This document shows positions 55,573 to 63,946 of a DNA stretch of 64,000 nucleotides, one piece after another. Source of the stretch: Leucobacter chromiireducens subsp. chromiireducens (GTDB taxonomy: Bacteria; Actinomycetota; Actinomycetes; Actinomycetales; Microbacteriaceae); NCBI RefSeq assembly GCF_016758255.1, contig NZ_QYAD01000001.1:744001-808000 (forward strand), read 5' to 3'. The notes beneath the pieces are model-generated. The model was given only the letters and a program-made list of their open reading frames with translations, did no database searches and was not told the origin of the DNA. Every line of letters begins with the position of its first letter. The stretch's first letter is position 1. The translations under genes were made by a program, and so were the position numbers.

Positions 55573-56070
55573 ATGGACACCATGAAACTCCAGCCGAAGC
55601 CCTCCGACTACCCGCGGATTCGGAAGGCGCTGAGCTTCTACAAGGTCACCTCGGTGATCACGGGCGTGATGCTGCTGCTGCTCGTCGCCGTCATGGTCAT
55701 GAAGTACGCGTTCCAGGTGCAGCTGTTCCTGTTCACTCCCGACGCGTTCGCCGAGTTCGTGCCGCTCGCCCCCGAGGGCGTTGACAGCGACTTCGTGCCG
55801 CAGGGCTTCGATCTGTTCAAGGCGATCCTCATCGCCCACGGCTGGTTCTACGTGATCTACCTGATCTCCGACTTCATGCTGTGGAGCCCCATGCGCTGGC
55901 ACTTCGGAAAGTTCCTGCTCATCGCGCTCGGCGGCGTCATTCCGTTCATGTCGTTCTTCCTGGAGGCCCGTATTGTGCGCCAGGTCAACGGCTTCCTCGC
56001 GAGCGTCGACGGCTGCTCCGCGCCGGCGAGCGCCGCAGTCGACAGCAGCGCGGGATCGGCCTCGGCCTAG
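55573..56070 (+). CDS. DUF3817 family membrane protein
   Basis: A 165-residue protein with about three helices (near residues 25-47, 82-105 and 116-136). FYKVTSVITGVMLLLLVAVMVMKY and HGWFYVIYLISDFMLWSPMRW are typical of DUF3817. The C-terminal 25 residues are Ser/Ala-rich. The start may be 55573 or the ATG at 55582. Coupled to SURF1, but no function is established. Confidence 0.82.
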   Translation: MDTMKLQPKPSDYPRIRKALSFYKVTSVITGVMLLLLVAVMVMKYAFQVQLFLFTPDAFAEFVPLAPEGVDSDFVPQGFDLFKAILIAHGWFYVIYLISDFMLWSPMRWHFGKFLLIALGGVIPFMSFFLEARIVRQVNGFLASVDGCSAPASAAVDSSAGSASA

Positions 56071-56143
56071 CCGCGCTCACCGTCCGCAGCGGAGTGCGCC
56101 GAGCCTCGATCCCAAGCTGGGCGCGCAGCCCCCGCTCAGGCGG

Positions 56144-56149
56144 TAGAAT
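56144..56149 (+). promoter_or_regulatory. -10 of guaA
   Basis: TAGAAT, close to consensus, about 48 bp before the ATG. The -35 region (GCGCGC) is poor. Confidence 0.5.
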
Positions 56150-56196
56150 CTTCCCTTATCTCCCTCCCCACAGCTGAAAGGCCGAAGCACTCGAAC

Positions 56197-57789
56197 ATGG
56201 CGAATCAGGAACAACAGACGGACACCGGGCACCGCCCCGTCCTCGTGGTCGATTTTGGCGCGCAGTACGCGCAGCTGATCGCCCGCCGCGTGCGCGAGGC
56301 CGGGGTGTACTCCGAGCTCGTTCCGCACACCGTGACCGCGGCTGAGGTCGCGGCCAAGCAGCCCCTCGGCATCGTGCTGTCCGGCGGCCCCTCGTCCGTC
56401 TACGAAGAGGGCGCGCCCTCGTTTGACGACGCGATCTTCGATCTGGGGATCCCCGTGCTGGGGATCTGCTACGGCTTCCAGGTGATGGCTCGCGCGCTCG
56501 GCGGCGAGGTCGGCAACACCGGTGACCGCGAGTACGGCGCCACCGAGGCGACCGTGGTCGGCGATGGCGGCGCGATCCTGGGCGGCCAGCCCGACACGCA
56601 GAACGTATGGATGAGCCACGGCGACGCCGTGCAGGCCGCACCCGCGGGCTTCGACGTGCTCGCAAAGACCGCGGTGACGCCCGTCGCAGCCTTCGGCTCC
56701 GCCGAGCGCAAGATGTACGGCGTGCAGTGGCACCCCGAGGTGAAGCACTCGGACCACGGGCAGCGCATCCTCGAGAACTTCCTCCACCACGTCGCGGGGA
56801 TCCCGGCCGACTGGAACGCGGGCAACGTGATCGCCGAGCAGGTGGCGCGCATCCGCGAGCAGGTGGGCAACGCCCGCGTCATCTCCGCACTCTCGGGCGG
56901 CGTGGACTCGGCTGTCTCGACCGCCCTCGTGCACAAGGCGATCGGCGATCAGCTGACCGCAGTGTTCGTGGACCACGGGCTGCTCCGCAAGGGGGAGCGC
57001 GAGCAGGTGGAGCGCGACTACGTCGCATCGACCGGTGTGCGTCTCATCACGGTTGAGGCCGAGGACATCTTCCTGGGCCACCTCGCCGGAGTCACCGACC
57101 CCGAAGAGAAGCGCAAGATCATTGGGCGCGAGTTCATTCGCGCGTTTGAGAAGGTGCAGCTCGACCTGGTCGCCGAGGCCAAGGCTGAGGGTGAGCCGAT
57201 CAAGTTCCTCGTGCAGGGCACGCTCTACCCCGACGTTGTTGAGTCGGGCGGGGGCGCCGGCACCGCGAACATCAAGAGCCACCACAACGTCGGTGGGCTC
57301 CCCGAAGATCTCGACTTCGAGCTCATCGAGCCGCTGCGTGCCCTCTTCAAGGATGAGGTGCGCGCCATCGGCCGCGAGCTCGGCATTCCCGAAGAGATCG
57401 TTGGGCGTCAGCCGTTCCCCGGCCCCGGCCTGGGGATCCGCATCGTGGGCGAGGTCACCCGTGATCGTCTGGAGACGCTGCGCGAGGCCGACGCGATCGC
57501 TCGCGCCGAGCTGACCGCGGCAGGTCTGGACCAGGAGATCTGGCAGTGCCCCGTCGTGCTGCTCGCCGATGTGCGCTCTGTGGGCGTGCAGGGAGATGGC
57601 CGTACCTATGGCCACCCCATCGTGCTGCGCCCCGTGTCCTCCGAGGACGCGATGACGGCTGACTGGACGCGCGTGCCGTACGACGTGCTCGCCCGCATCT
57701 CGAACAAGATCACCAACCAGGTGCCCGAGGTCAACCGTGTGGTGCTCGACGTGACGTCGAAGCCGCCGGGGACCATCGAGTGGGAGTAA
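56197..57789 (+). CDS. guaA: GMP synthase (glutamine-hydrolysing)
   Basis: A 530-residue enzyme converting XMP to GMP. The glutaminase Cys is in [12 protein letters not shown] (near residue 91), with QWHPEV near 178. The ATP-pyrophosphatase P-loop is [10 protein letters not shown] (near 231-240), and the C-terminal dimerisation part ends [17 protein letters not shown] as usual. Together with guaB this covers IMP to GMP. A terminator follows. Confidence 0.98.
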   Translation: MANQEQQTDTGHRPVLVVDFGAQYAQLIARRVREAGVYSELVPHTVTAAEVAAKQPLGIVLSGGPSSVYEEGAPSFDDAIFDLGIPVLGICYGFQVMARALGGEVGNTGDREYGATEATVVGDGGAILGGQPDTQNVWMSHGDAVQAAPAGFDVLAKTAVTPVAAFGSAERKMYGVQWHPEVKHSDHGQRILENFLHHVAGIPADWNAGNVIAEQVARIREQVGNARVISALSGGVDSAVSTALVHKAIGDQLTAVFVDHGLLRKGEREQVERDYVASTGVRLITVEAEDIFLGHLAGVTDPEEKRKIIGREFIRAFEKVQLDLVAEAKAEGEPIKFLVQGTLYPDVVESGGGAGTANIKSHHNVGGLPEDLDFELIEPLRALFKDEVRAIGRELGIPEEIVGRQPFPGPGLGIRIVGEVTRDRLETLREADAIARAELTAAGLDQEIWQCPVVLLADVRSVGVQGDGRTYGHPIVLRPVSSEDAMTADWTRVPYDVLARISNKITNQVPEVNRVVLDVTSKPPGTIEWE

Positions 57790-57823
57790 GCCTTCCGGCG
57801 TTCGCGTCGCTCGGCTAAACCGG

Positions 57824-57863
57824 AAACGCCGGGGTGCACCATGCGGGTGCGCCCCGGCGTTTC
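57824..57863 (+). terminator. Intrinsic terminator after guaA
   Basis: AAACGCCGGGG (57824-57834) pairs perfectly with 57852-57862; the inner TGCACC/GGGTGC adds to the stem. TTTCTGCGTT follows. Confidence 0.78.
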
Positions 57864-57944
57864 TGCGTTCGTTGTGAGGCCGCTCGGTGCTGCTCGGTGC
57901 AACGTGTCTACTCCGGGGCGAACGTTACTCTGCACTGAATGTGC

Positions 57945-57950
57945 CAGAAT
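57945..57950 (+). promoter_or_regulatory. -10-like hexamer for a leaderless XRE-cupin transcript
   Basis: CAGAAT ends exactly 6 nt before the GTG at 57957, and no Shine-Dalgarno is present. Confidence 0.5.
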
Positions 57951-57956
57951 AGCTGC

Positions 57957-58496
57957 GTGCTTGGGGAGAGAATTCGGCGTCGGCGGCAAGAGCTTGGCCT
58001 CAGTGCGCAGCAACTCGCCAGGGCCGCCGAGCTTTCGCCCGCGCAGGTCAGTCAAATCGAGCATGGAAAGACCGATCCCAGCTTGAAGACGCTGCGACGG
58101 ATCGCTCGGGCACTGAGTACACCGCTATTCGATCTGTTTGCTGAGCGTGGTGATGCTGCCGTGCGCGTGGTCCGAGAAAGTGACCGGATGATTGTCCGGT
58201 CGCCGCATGGGGGGCTGTCCTACTCGAGAGTTTCGCCGGGGAGCGGTCAGCTGGAGGTCCTCGCCGGGCACCTTGAGCCCGGTGCTGCTTCGAGTGATGA
58301 GCCCTGGTCGCACCCACCGAGCGAGGAGTGCGTTCTCGTTTCCGCGGGCATTCTCACCCTTGAGGTGGACGGCGAACTGTTTGAGCTTGCTGCGGGCGAC
58401 AGTGCGACCTTCGCTTCAGTGCACCCTCATCGTTTTTTGAACCACACGAACAGTTCGGTGTTCTTTACGATTTCAGTGACGCCTCCGAGCTACTGA
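57957..58496 (+). CDS. XRE-family regulator with C-terminal cupin domain
   Basis: A 179-residue regulator. The HTH is GERIRRRRQELGLSAQQLARAAELSPAQVSQIEHGKTDPSLKTL (near residues 3-47), and a cupin follows (HPPSEECVLVSAGILTLEVDGELFELAAGDSATFASVHPHRFLNHT, near 118-165). The GTG at 57957 is preferred because the HTH starts at once. This layout is that of PuuR-type sensors of small metabolites. It lies upstream of, and in the same direction as, the NhaC and PLP-enzyme genes, and probably controls them. Confidence 0.9.
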   Translation: MLGERIRRRRQELGLSAQQLARAAELSPAQVSQIEHGKTDPSLKTLRRIARALSTPLFDLFAERGDAAVRVVRESDRMIVRSPHGGLSYSRVSPGSGQLEVLAGHLEPGAASSDEPWSHPPSEECVLVSAGILTLEVDGELFELAAGDSATFASVHPHRFLNHTNSSVFFTISVTPPSY

Positions 58497-58575
58497 CAAG
58501 ACGTGTTGATCTGCCTTCAGCGGGTCCACGAACTCCTCTCGCCCGGGTATGTGTGGAATTACCATAACTACTTAA

Positions 58576-58600
58576 TTCAATTTGATTGAAGTTTTCTTCA
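58576..58600. promoter_or_regulatory. Candidate operator of the NhaC/PLP-enzyme unit
   Basis: TTCAAT (58576-58581), TTG, ATTGAA (58585-58590) is a perfect dyad; an overlapping TGAAG-TTTT-CTTCA (58587-58600) is a second. The -35 at 58586-58591 lies inside, so binding would block the promoter. The XRE-cupin protein encoded just upstream is the obvious candidate ligand. Confidence 0.6.
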
Positions 58601-58613
58601 CTTTGAGTAAACT
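58586..58613 (+). promoter_or_regulatory. Promoter of the NhaC-type antiporter gene
   Basis: TTGAAG (58586-58591), 16 bp, TAAACT (58608-58613) in an AT-rich region. Predicted leader about 60 nt. Confidence 0.65.
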
Positions 58614-58680
58614 TGCTCGTGTGCGTTGTTGCACATCCTCTGCCGGAGAGCGGGGAGTCCACTTAGATCAAAGGTGACCT

Positions 58681-60204
58681 ATGAGCCAGGACCGGGCGCA
58701 GACGCCCCTTGTATTCAGAATCGGCCTGTTCGGTGCGTTTATCGCGCCAATCGTGTTTGTTGTCTCCACCATCATGTTCTTTGTCGTGTTCCGCGCATTC
58801 GACATGAACGCGCTCACCGCTGCCGCCCTTGCAGGACTCTTCATTGCGGCGCCGTTCGCAAAAGGCTACGAGTCCTTCTGGGAAGCTGTTGTGCGGGGAG
58901 TTTCTTCGAAGACCTCAGTAACGCTCATCCTGCTGCTTTTCGCTATTGGGCTCACATCTTCGCTCATCAAGTCGACTGGAATCTCTCAAGGGTTCATCTG
59001 GTTATCGCTCTCGCTGGGCGTTCATGGCGGGCTGTTTATCGCGATCGCTTTTGCCGCAGTGTGCGCGATTGCGATGGCCACAGCCTCCTCGCTCGGGACG
59101 ATGTTCACGGCCTTCCCTATCTTCTATCCCGCCGGAGTTGTGCTCGGAGCCGACCCGGTTCTCCTTGCCGGAGCAATTCTCTCTGGCGCGCTTTTCGGGG
59201 ACAACCTTGCGCCGATCTCAGACTCGACTGTGATCTCCTCGACCACACAGCGCTACCGAACCAAAGAGGGAACCGCAGAGATCCCAGGCGTCGTGGGTAG
59301 CCGGCTCCGGTACTCGCTGACGGCAGCTGTGATCGCGTTTGCCCTGTTTCTGGGCATTGGAACGCTTGTCTCACCGGGCAGTGCTGCGGTATCGAACGTT
59401 TCTGCGGATGATTTCTCGGCCCAGGGCTTGTGGATGCTGATCGCAGTGGTGGTGCTGTTGGGCACCGCGATTGTGACCCGAAATATCTTCAAGGCAGTCA
59501 CCGCGGGCCTTGCGGCCGGCATTGTCGTCGGGCTGCTCAGCGGGGTGCTTGAACCGTCTGGGATTATCGGCGTCGAAGATGAAGCCATTACTGGCTTCCT
59601 TGTTGGCGGCGTCGCAAACATTCTGCCCATCATCGGACTCAACGTAGGTATCTTCGCGATGCTTGGCGTACTGGAAAGCGCTGGCGTTCTCGATCGTCTG
59701 GTCGCCGCGGTCGTGTCGAGCGGGTGGGTCACAACCCCGCGGCGGGCTGAACTCGCTATTGGTGCCGGAATTCTCACAACCACGACACTCTTTGCGGGGG
59801 TGAACGGGCCTTCGATGCTGGTATTTGGTCCCATCGCCGACCGGCTCGGGGCTCAAGTGGGACTGCACCCCTACCGGCGGGCCAATGTCATGGACTGCTT
59901 TGCCCTTGGCCTCGGGAGCGTGGTGCCCGTTGTGAGCTCCTTCCTGTTCATCGCAAGCCTCCTCACCGTGGATCAAGGCGACGCTCCGGCTCTCGACCCA
60001 ATGTCCATCTTCACCGGGGCGTTCTATCCGCTCGTGCTCACCTGCGTCATCCTTGTCGCGGTCATCACTGGTTGGGGGCGGCGCTATGAAGGTCAGAATG
60101 GCGCTGTCGAGAAGGACCCAGCGAAAGCAGCGATGGTTCTGAACGCGCAACCGGAGGACCACGCCGTCCCGGTCGACTCTGCCGCTGAAGCCTTCACCTC
60201 ATAA
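58681..60204 (+). CDS. NhaC-type Na+/H+ antiporter family transporter
   Basis: A 507-residue protein with about 11-12 membrane helices. FGDNLAPISDSTVISST (near residues 172-188) and TTTLFAGVNGPSMLVFGPIAD are typical of NhaC-like transporters; members either exchange Na+ for H+ or swap metabolites such as malate and lactate. AAAGGTGACCT precedes the ATG. Codon choice is less GC-rich than in ribosomal genes. Partner in a unit with a PLP enzyme 30 nt downstream, so the cargo may be an amino acid or amine; this is inference. Confidence 0.88.
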   Translation: MSQDRAQTPLVFRIGLFGAFIAPIVFVVSTIMFFVVFRAFDMNALTAAALAGLFIAAPFAKGYESFWEAVVRGVSSKTSVTLILLLFAIGLTSSLIKSTGISQGFIWLSLSLGVHGGLFIAIAFAAVCAIAMATASSLGTMFTAFPIFYPAGVVLGADPVLLAGAILSGALFGDNLAPISDSTVISSTTQRYRTKEGTAEIPGVVGSRLRYSLTAAVIAFALFLGIGTLVSPGSAAVSNVSADDFSAQGLWMLIAVVVLLGTAIVTRNIFKAVTAGLAAGIVVGLLSGVLEPSGIIGVEDEAITGFLVGGVANILPIIGLNVGIFAMLGVLESAGVLDRLVAAVVSSGWVTTPRRAELAIGAGILTTTTLFAGVNGPSMLVFGPIADRLGAQVGLHPYRRANVMDCFALGLGSVVPVVSSFLFIASLLTVDQGDAPALDPMSIFTGAFYPLVLTCVILVAVITGWGRRYEGQNGAVEKDPAKAAMVLNAQPEDHAVPVDSAAEAFTS

Positions 60205-60234
60205 CTTCCTCTCACTACCCACGAAGGATTTCTC

Positions 60235-61377
60235 ATGCATACATCTCTCGCTCCACTCACCCCCGCTCAGTTTCGCCGAGCCTTCCCAGTACTCGACGAG
60301 GCCCCGCACTTCGCGAGCTGCAGTCAGGGAGCACTCTCTGACCATCTTGCTCACACCATGCAACGAATGACCGCCTCACTCATTGATGCGCAGGCTCCTT
60401 GGGGGGCCTGGGTTGGCAAGGTCGAGGAGTACCGGAGCCACGCCGGTCGTTTCTTCGATGTGGATAGTGAAAACATTGCGGTGCTCTCCTGTGCTTCAGA
60501 AGCGGCTTTCCAAGTTGTGTCGTCTCTTGACTGGTCAACCTCGCGGAATCGGCTCGTCACGTCTGACCTTGAGTTCCCATCTGTGGGGAATGTCTGGCGT
60601 GCACAGAGCCAGGGCATCGATGTGGTGAACGTTGCGGGCATTGAAGCGGCTTTGCACGCTGACTCCTGGATCCCGCTGATCGATGAGCGGACCAAGCTCG
60701 TCTCGATTCCGCTGGTGAGCTACATCAACGGCACCCGCCCAGAGACCGAACGCATTATCGCGCACGCCCGCTCGGTGGGGGCACTCGTCTTCGTCGATGC
60801 GTACCAAGCCGCTGGGATCTTGCCATTCTCGGCAACGCAACTCGACTGTGACTTCCTCGTCTCAGGCAACTTGAAATACATGCTGGGTCTTCCTGGCATC
60901 GCCATGCTGTATGTGCGTGATTGCAAGAACGTCGAACGATCGGCCGGCCTCACAGGATGGTTTGGGCGTGTCAACCCGTTCGCGTTTGATGCAGCGGGGG
61001 TTGACTACCCAGAGAATGCTCGCCGCTTCGAGATGGGGACGCACCCGATCCCCTCAGCGTACGCCGGTGTCGCTGGGTTTGAGATGCTTGAGCAGATCGA
61101 TGCCCAGCAGGCGTGGTCGCATGTCGTTTCATTGCGCGATCGCCTCGCAGAGGAGCTGAGTTCTCAGGGGTATGCGATTGATTTTCCTGAAGACGCTGTG
61201 CATCGTGGGCCTCAGGTCGCACTCGTCACAGATGAGCCTGACGCACTCGCGGCGCGACTTGCAGAGCACCGAATCGGCACTTCACCGCGAGGAAGCCGCC
61301 TGCGCCTTTCCTTCCACGCCTATTCAAATGAGCAGGACGTGGATCGACTGGTGGCGGCGCTCGCGGAGCTTCGCTAG
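60235..61377 (+). CDS. Class-V aminotransferase-fold PLP enzyme
   Basis: A 380-residue PLP enzyme of the cysteine desulfurase/kynureninase/isopenicillin N epimerase fold. HFASCSQGALS near residue 25, VFVDAYQAAGILPFSATQLDCDFLVSGNLKYMLGLPG near 183-220 with Lys (~213) as PLP lysine, and RRFEMGTHPIPSAYAGVAGFEML near 262 are seen. It lacks an obvious desulfurase Cys loop, so desulfuration is not supported. GAAGGATTTC precedes the ATG. Its substrate is unknown. It is likely co-transcribed with the transporter. Confidence 0.85.
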   Translation: MHTSLAPLTPAQFRRAFPVLDEAPHFASCSQGALSDHLAHTMQRMTASLIDAQAPWGAWVGKVEEYRSHAGRFFDVDSENIAVLSCASEAAFQVVSSLDWSTSRNRLVTSDLEFPSVGNVWRAQSQGIDVVNVAGIEAALHADSWIPLIDERTKLVSIPLVSYINGTRPETERIIAHARSVGALVFVDAYQAAGILPFSATQLDCDFLVSGNLKYMLGLPGIAMLYVRDCKNVERSAGLTGWFGRVNPFAFDAAGVDYPENARRFEMGTHPIPSAYAGVAGFEMLEQIDAQQAWSHVVSLRDRLAEELSSQGYAIDFPEDAVHRGPQVALVTDEPDALAARLAEHRIGTSPRGSRLRLSFHAYSNEQDVDRLVAALAELR

Positions 61378-61397
61378 CTCGCTCGAAGGGTGTACGG

Positions 61398-61757
61398 CTA
61401 GCGCGCGGCGGCCGCTTCGATCTGCGCCACCCGTCGCGCAACGAAGCGGGCGAGGAGCTCGTCCGGAAGCGTCTCGCCCGCGCGGAGGTGGATCGAACCC
61501 TTGGTACTGCCGAGGCCCGCGGCGGTCACCTCCTCGGCGAGTTCCCCGAGGCTGCCATACGGGTACACGCCAATGTGGTGCTTGGTGAGCATCGCGGAGA
61601 AGAGACCTTTTCCCCGGTACAGGAGCGCTGGCATGTTGTAGGAGCGGCCCTCGTCGGCGTCAGGAACGAGCTCGCGCACGCGTGCGTAGAGCCCGGCGAT
61701 CCGGGCGCGCTCGGGCTCGGGGAGCTCGGCAATGTAGTCGGTGACCTCGGTGCTCAT
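61398..61757 (-). CDS. DUF1801 (iron-chaperone-like) domain protein
   Basis: A 119-residue soluble protein. EVTDYIAELPEPERARIAGLYARVRELVPDADEGRSYNMPALLYRGKGLFSAMLTKHHIGVYPYG is a typical DUF1801 opening, and GSIHLRAGETLPDELLARFVARRVAQI the end. The ATG at 61757 is chosen over a longer frame that crosses a terminator. Convergent with the PLP-enzyme gene, 20 bp away. Confidence 0.85.
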   Translation of the reverse strand: MSTEVTDYIAELPEPERARIAGLYARVRELVPDADEGRSYNMPALLYRGKGLFSAMLTKHHIGVYPYGSLGELAEEVTAAGLGSTKGSIHLRAGETLPDELLARFVARRVAQIEAAAAR

Positions 61758-61763
61758 GCATGC

Positions 61764-61769
61764 AGTCTG
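61764..61769 (-). promoter_or_regulatory. -10-like hexamer for a leaderless DUF1801 transcript
   Basis: On the minus strand CAGACT ends exactly 6 nt (GCATGC) before the ATG at 61757. No Shine-Dalgarno is seen. Confidence 0.5.
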
Positions 61770-61883
61770 CCACTGAGTCGCCAAAACTTCGCCCCCGAGT
61801 CCTTGGAGAAGTGTGGGACGCGGGGGCTGGGTGCGCTGTATGTTCCGCGCCGCGGGAGTTCTCATGCGCGAAGAGATGGCGCA

Positions 61884-61931
61884 CATACAAACGGCAGCGG
61901 GGGTCCGGCCAAAGCCGAACCCCCGCTGCCG
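61884..61931 (-). terminator. Intrinsic terminator of the Bax inhibitor-1 gene
   Basis: An 18-bp stem (61892-61909 with 61914-61931, one mismatch, loop CAAA); reading the minus strand, TTTGTATG follows. Confidence 0.8.
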
Positions 61932-61946
61932 CAGCGCGTCGAGCGA

Positions 61947-62786
61947 CTAGTCGTTGCCGCGGAAGATCGCGAGCAGACGCAGGATCTCGACGTAGAGCCA
62001 GATCAGCGTGACCATGAGGCCGAAGGCCGCCGACCACGCCCACTTCTCGGGGACGCGGTTGCGCACGCCGTTCTGAATGAGCTCAAAGTCCATCACGAGG
62101 GAGTACGCCGCGAGGAACACCGCGAGGAGACCGATGACGACCCCGAGCGGCATACCGAAGATCTCGATGCTGCGCGCGCCGAACATGCCGGGGGTGACGC
62201 CAGTGAGCATCAGCACGAAGTTGACGAGCGAGAAGACCAGGTAGCCGACCATCGCGATGAGCACGATCTTGGTCATGCGCGGGCTCGTGCGGACCTTTCC
62301 GCTGCGGAAGAGGAGCAGCGTGACACCGAAGACCGACAGCGTGCCGATCACGGCCTGCGAGACGATGCCCGGCCACTGCGCCTCGTAGAAGCCAGAAATG
62401 CCGCCGAGGAAGAGTCCCTGCGCCACCGCGTACAGCACGATGAGCGGAACGCTCGGCTCCTTCTTGAAGGAGTTCACGAGGCCCAGCACGAGGCCGGCGA
62501 TTGCGCCGGGGATCGCGAGGACGGGCATGAACCAGCCCACGGCGCCGAAGGCGAGCACGGTAAGGAAGAGAAGCACCGTCTTCGAGATGGTGTTCTCGTA
62601 GGTCATCGGCTTGTCGGACGGGGCGATGACGGGCGGCTGCTCGCCGCCGAAACCAGCTTCCGTCGGAGTGTCGATGCCGGGGCGCTGCGTCTGTGCAGCG
62701 GGCTGATCGTAGATACGGCGCAGCTCATCAGCGCTGAGGGTCTTGCCATTCAGAGCCGGGTTGTTGCTGAGAGCCGGGTTGCTCAT
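61947..62786 (-). CDS. Bax inhibitor-1/YccA family membrane protein
   Basis: A 279-residue protein with seven predicted helices after an Asn/Pro-rich N-terminus of ~70 residues (MSNPALSNNPALNGKTLSADELRRIYDQ). AVAQGLFLGGISGFYEAQWPGIVSQAVIGTLSVFG and the end WAWSAAFGLMVTLIWLYVEILRLLAIFRGND match the actinobacterial branch of the family. BI-1 relatives can be pH-gated calcium leaks; a role here is not known. GGAAAGGAAT precedes the ATG. Confidence 0.9.
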   Translation of the reverse strand: MSNPALSNNPALNGKTLSADELRRIYDQPAAQTQRPGIDTPTEAGFGGEQPPVIAPSDKPMTYENTISKTVLLFLTVLAFGAVGWFMPVLAIPGAIAGLVLGLVNSFKKEPSVPLIVLYAVAQGLFLGGISGFYEAQWPGIVSQAVIGTLSVFGVTLLLFRSGKVRTSPRMTKIVLIAMVGYLVFSLVNFVLMLTGVTPGMFGARSIEIFGMPLGVVIGLLAVFLAAYSLVMDFELIQNGVRNRVPEKWAWSAAFGLMVTLIWLYVEILRLLAIFRGND

Positions 62787-62824
62787 GCGTCGGGATTCCT
62801 TTCCAGGCGTATGCGAGTGGTTCT

Positions 62825-62830
62825 AGCCTA
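62825..62830 (-). promoter_or_regulatory. -10 of the Bax inhibitor-1 gene
   Basis: TAGGCT on the minus strand, about 38 bp before the ATG; the -35 is weak. Confidence 0.5.
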
Positions 62831-62911
62831 GTGAGGGCGGCTTTGGAACCGCTGGGATTTTTTCGCTGTTCGTGCACGGCGTACGCGAGTGATTGCGCGC
62901 GGCGCGTGCCC

Positions 62912-62917
62912 TACGCT
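62912..62917 (+). promoter_or_regulatory. -10 for a leaderless glycerophosphodiesterase transcript
   Basis: TACGCT ends exactly 6 nt (TAAGGC) before the ATG at 62924. The AAGGC in the gap is a poor and too-close Shine-Dalgarno. Confidence 0.5.
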
Positions 62918-62923
62918 TAAGGC

Positions 62924-63946
62924 ATGTCATCACGTGCGGCCGGCGGGCCGCTCATCATCGGCCACCGGGGAGCTCCTGGCTACCGCCCGGAGCACAGCGC
63001 CTCGGCGTACCGCCTCGCGTTTGAACTCGGCGCTGACGCGGTTGAGCCCGACATCGTGGTGTCTCGCGATGGTGTGCTCGTGGTGCGGCACGAGAACGAA
63101 ATCTCGGGCACCACGGATGTCGCACGTCACCCCGAGTTCGCCTCCCGCCGCACCACGAAAATCGTCGACGGCAAGAAGCACACGGGGTGGTTCGCAGAAG
63201 ACTTCACCTGGGCGGAACTCTCAACGTTGCGCTGCCGCGAACGGCTCGCGAAGGTGCGGCCAGACAACCGTGACTACGACGGCACCGAGCCGATTCTGCG
63301 CCTCCGCGACGTACTCGCCATCGTCGACGAGGAGAGCGCTGCCCGCGGCCGAAAGCTTGGCACGGTGGTGGAGGTCAAGCACGCGCACTTCCTCGCCGAG
63401 CAGGGTCACGACATCGGGGTATTGCTGCTCCAGGAGCTCGCGGATACCGGCTGGGACGCGAAGCCCGAGCAGCTCGTCGTCGAGTCGTTCGAGCTGGGGG
63501 TCCTCGAGCAGCTGAGCCGGGCCCGGGTCCGCGGCACGCTCGTGTTCCTGACCGAACGATTTGGCACGCCGCCAGACGAGCCCCGACCCGGCCGCGCCGC
63601 GCGGAGCTACGGCTGGTACCGGAGCGACGCCGGGCTCGATTTCCTCGCGCAACGCGTGGACGGGATCAGCGTCGCGAAAGGCAACCTCATCCGAGTGAAC
63701 GCGCTCGGTCGGGCCACCGGACCCACCGACCTCGTGCACCGCGCGCACGCGCGCGGCCTGCTCGTGTTCACCTGGACGCTCCGCCCCGAGAACCGTTTCC
63801 TCAACGTCAAGCACCAGTCATCTCTGCGTGGCGCGGAGTGGGGCGACTGGCAGAGCGAGTTCGAACTCATCATCGCCTCCGGAGTGGACGGCGTGTTCCT
63901 CGACCACCCCGACCTCGCGGTCGCGCTCCGCGAAGCGTGGGAGTAG
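62924..63946 (+). CDS. Glycerophosphodiester phosphodiesterase
   Basis: A 340-residue GDPD-family enzyme that releases sn-glycerol-3-phosphate from glycerophosphodiesters. IIGHRGAPGYRPEHSASAYRLAFELGADAVEPDIVVSRDGVLVVRHENEISGTTDV (near residues 11-66) holds the catalytic His pair and the Glu/Asp metal ligands. No signal peptide is seen, so it is probably cytoplasmic. The DGVFLDHPDLA end is typical. No other gene is seen in the last 54 bp of the window. Confidence 0.93.
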   Translation: MSSRAAGGPLIIGHRGAPGYRPEHSASAYRLAFELGADAVEPDIVVSRDGVLVVRHENEISGTTDVARHPEFASRRTTKIVDGKKHTGWFAEDFTWAELSTLRCRERLAKVRPDNRDYDGTEPILRLRDVLAIVDEESAARGRKLGTVVEVKHAHFLAEQGHDIGVLLLQELADTGWDAKPEQLVVESFELGVLEQLSRARVRGTLVFLTERFGTPPDEPRPGRAARSYGWYRSDAGLDFLAQRVDGISVAKGNLIRVNALGRATGPTDLVHRAHARGLLVFTWTLRPENRFLNVKHQSSLRGAEWGDWQSEFELIIASGVDGVFLDHPDLAVALREAWE

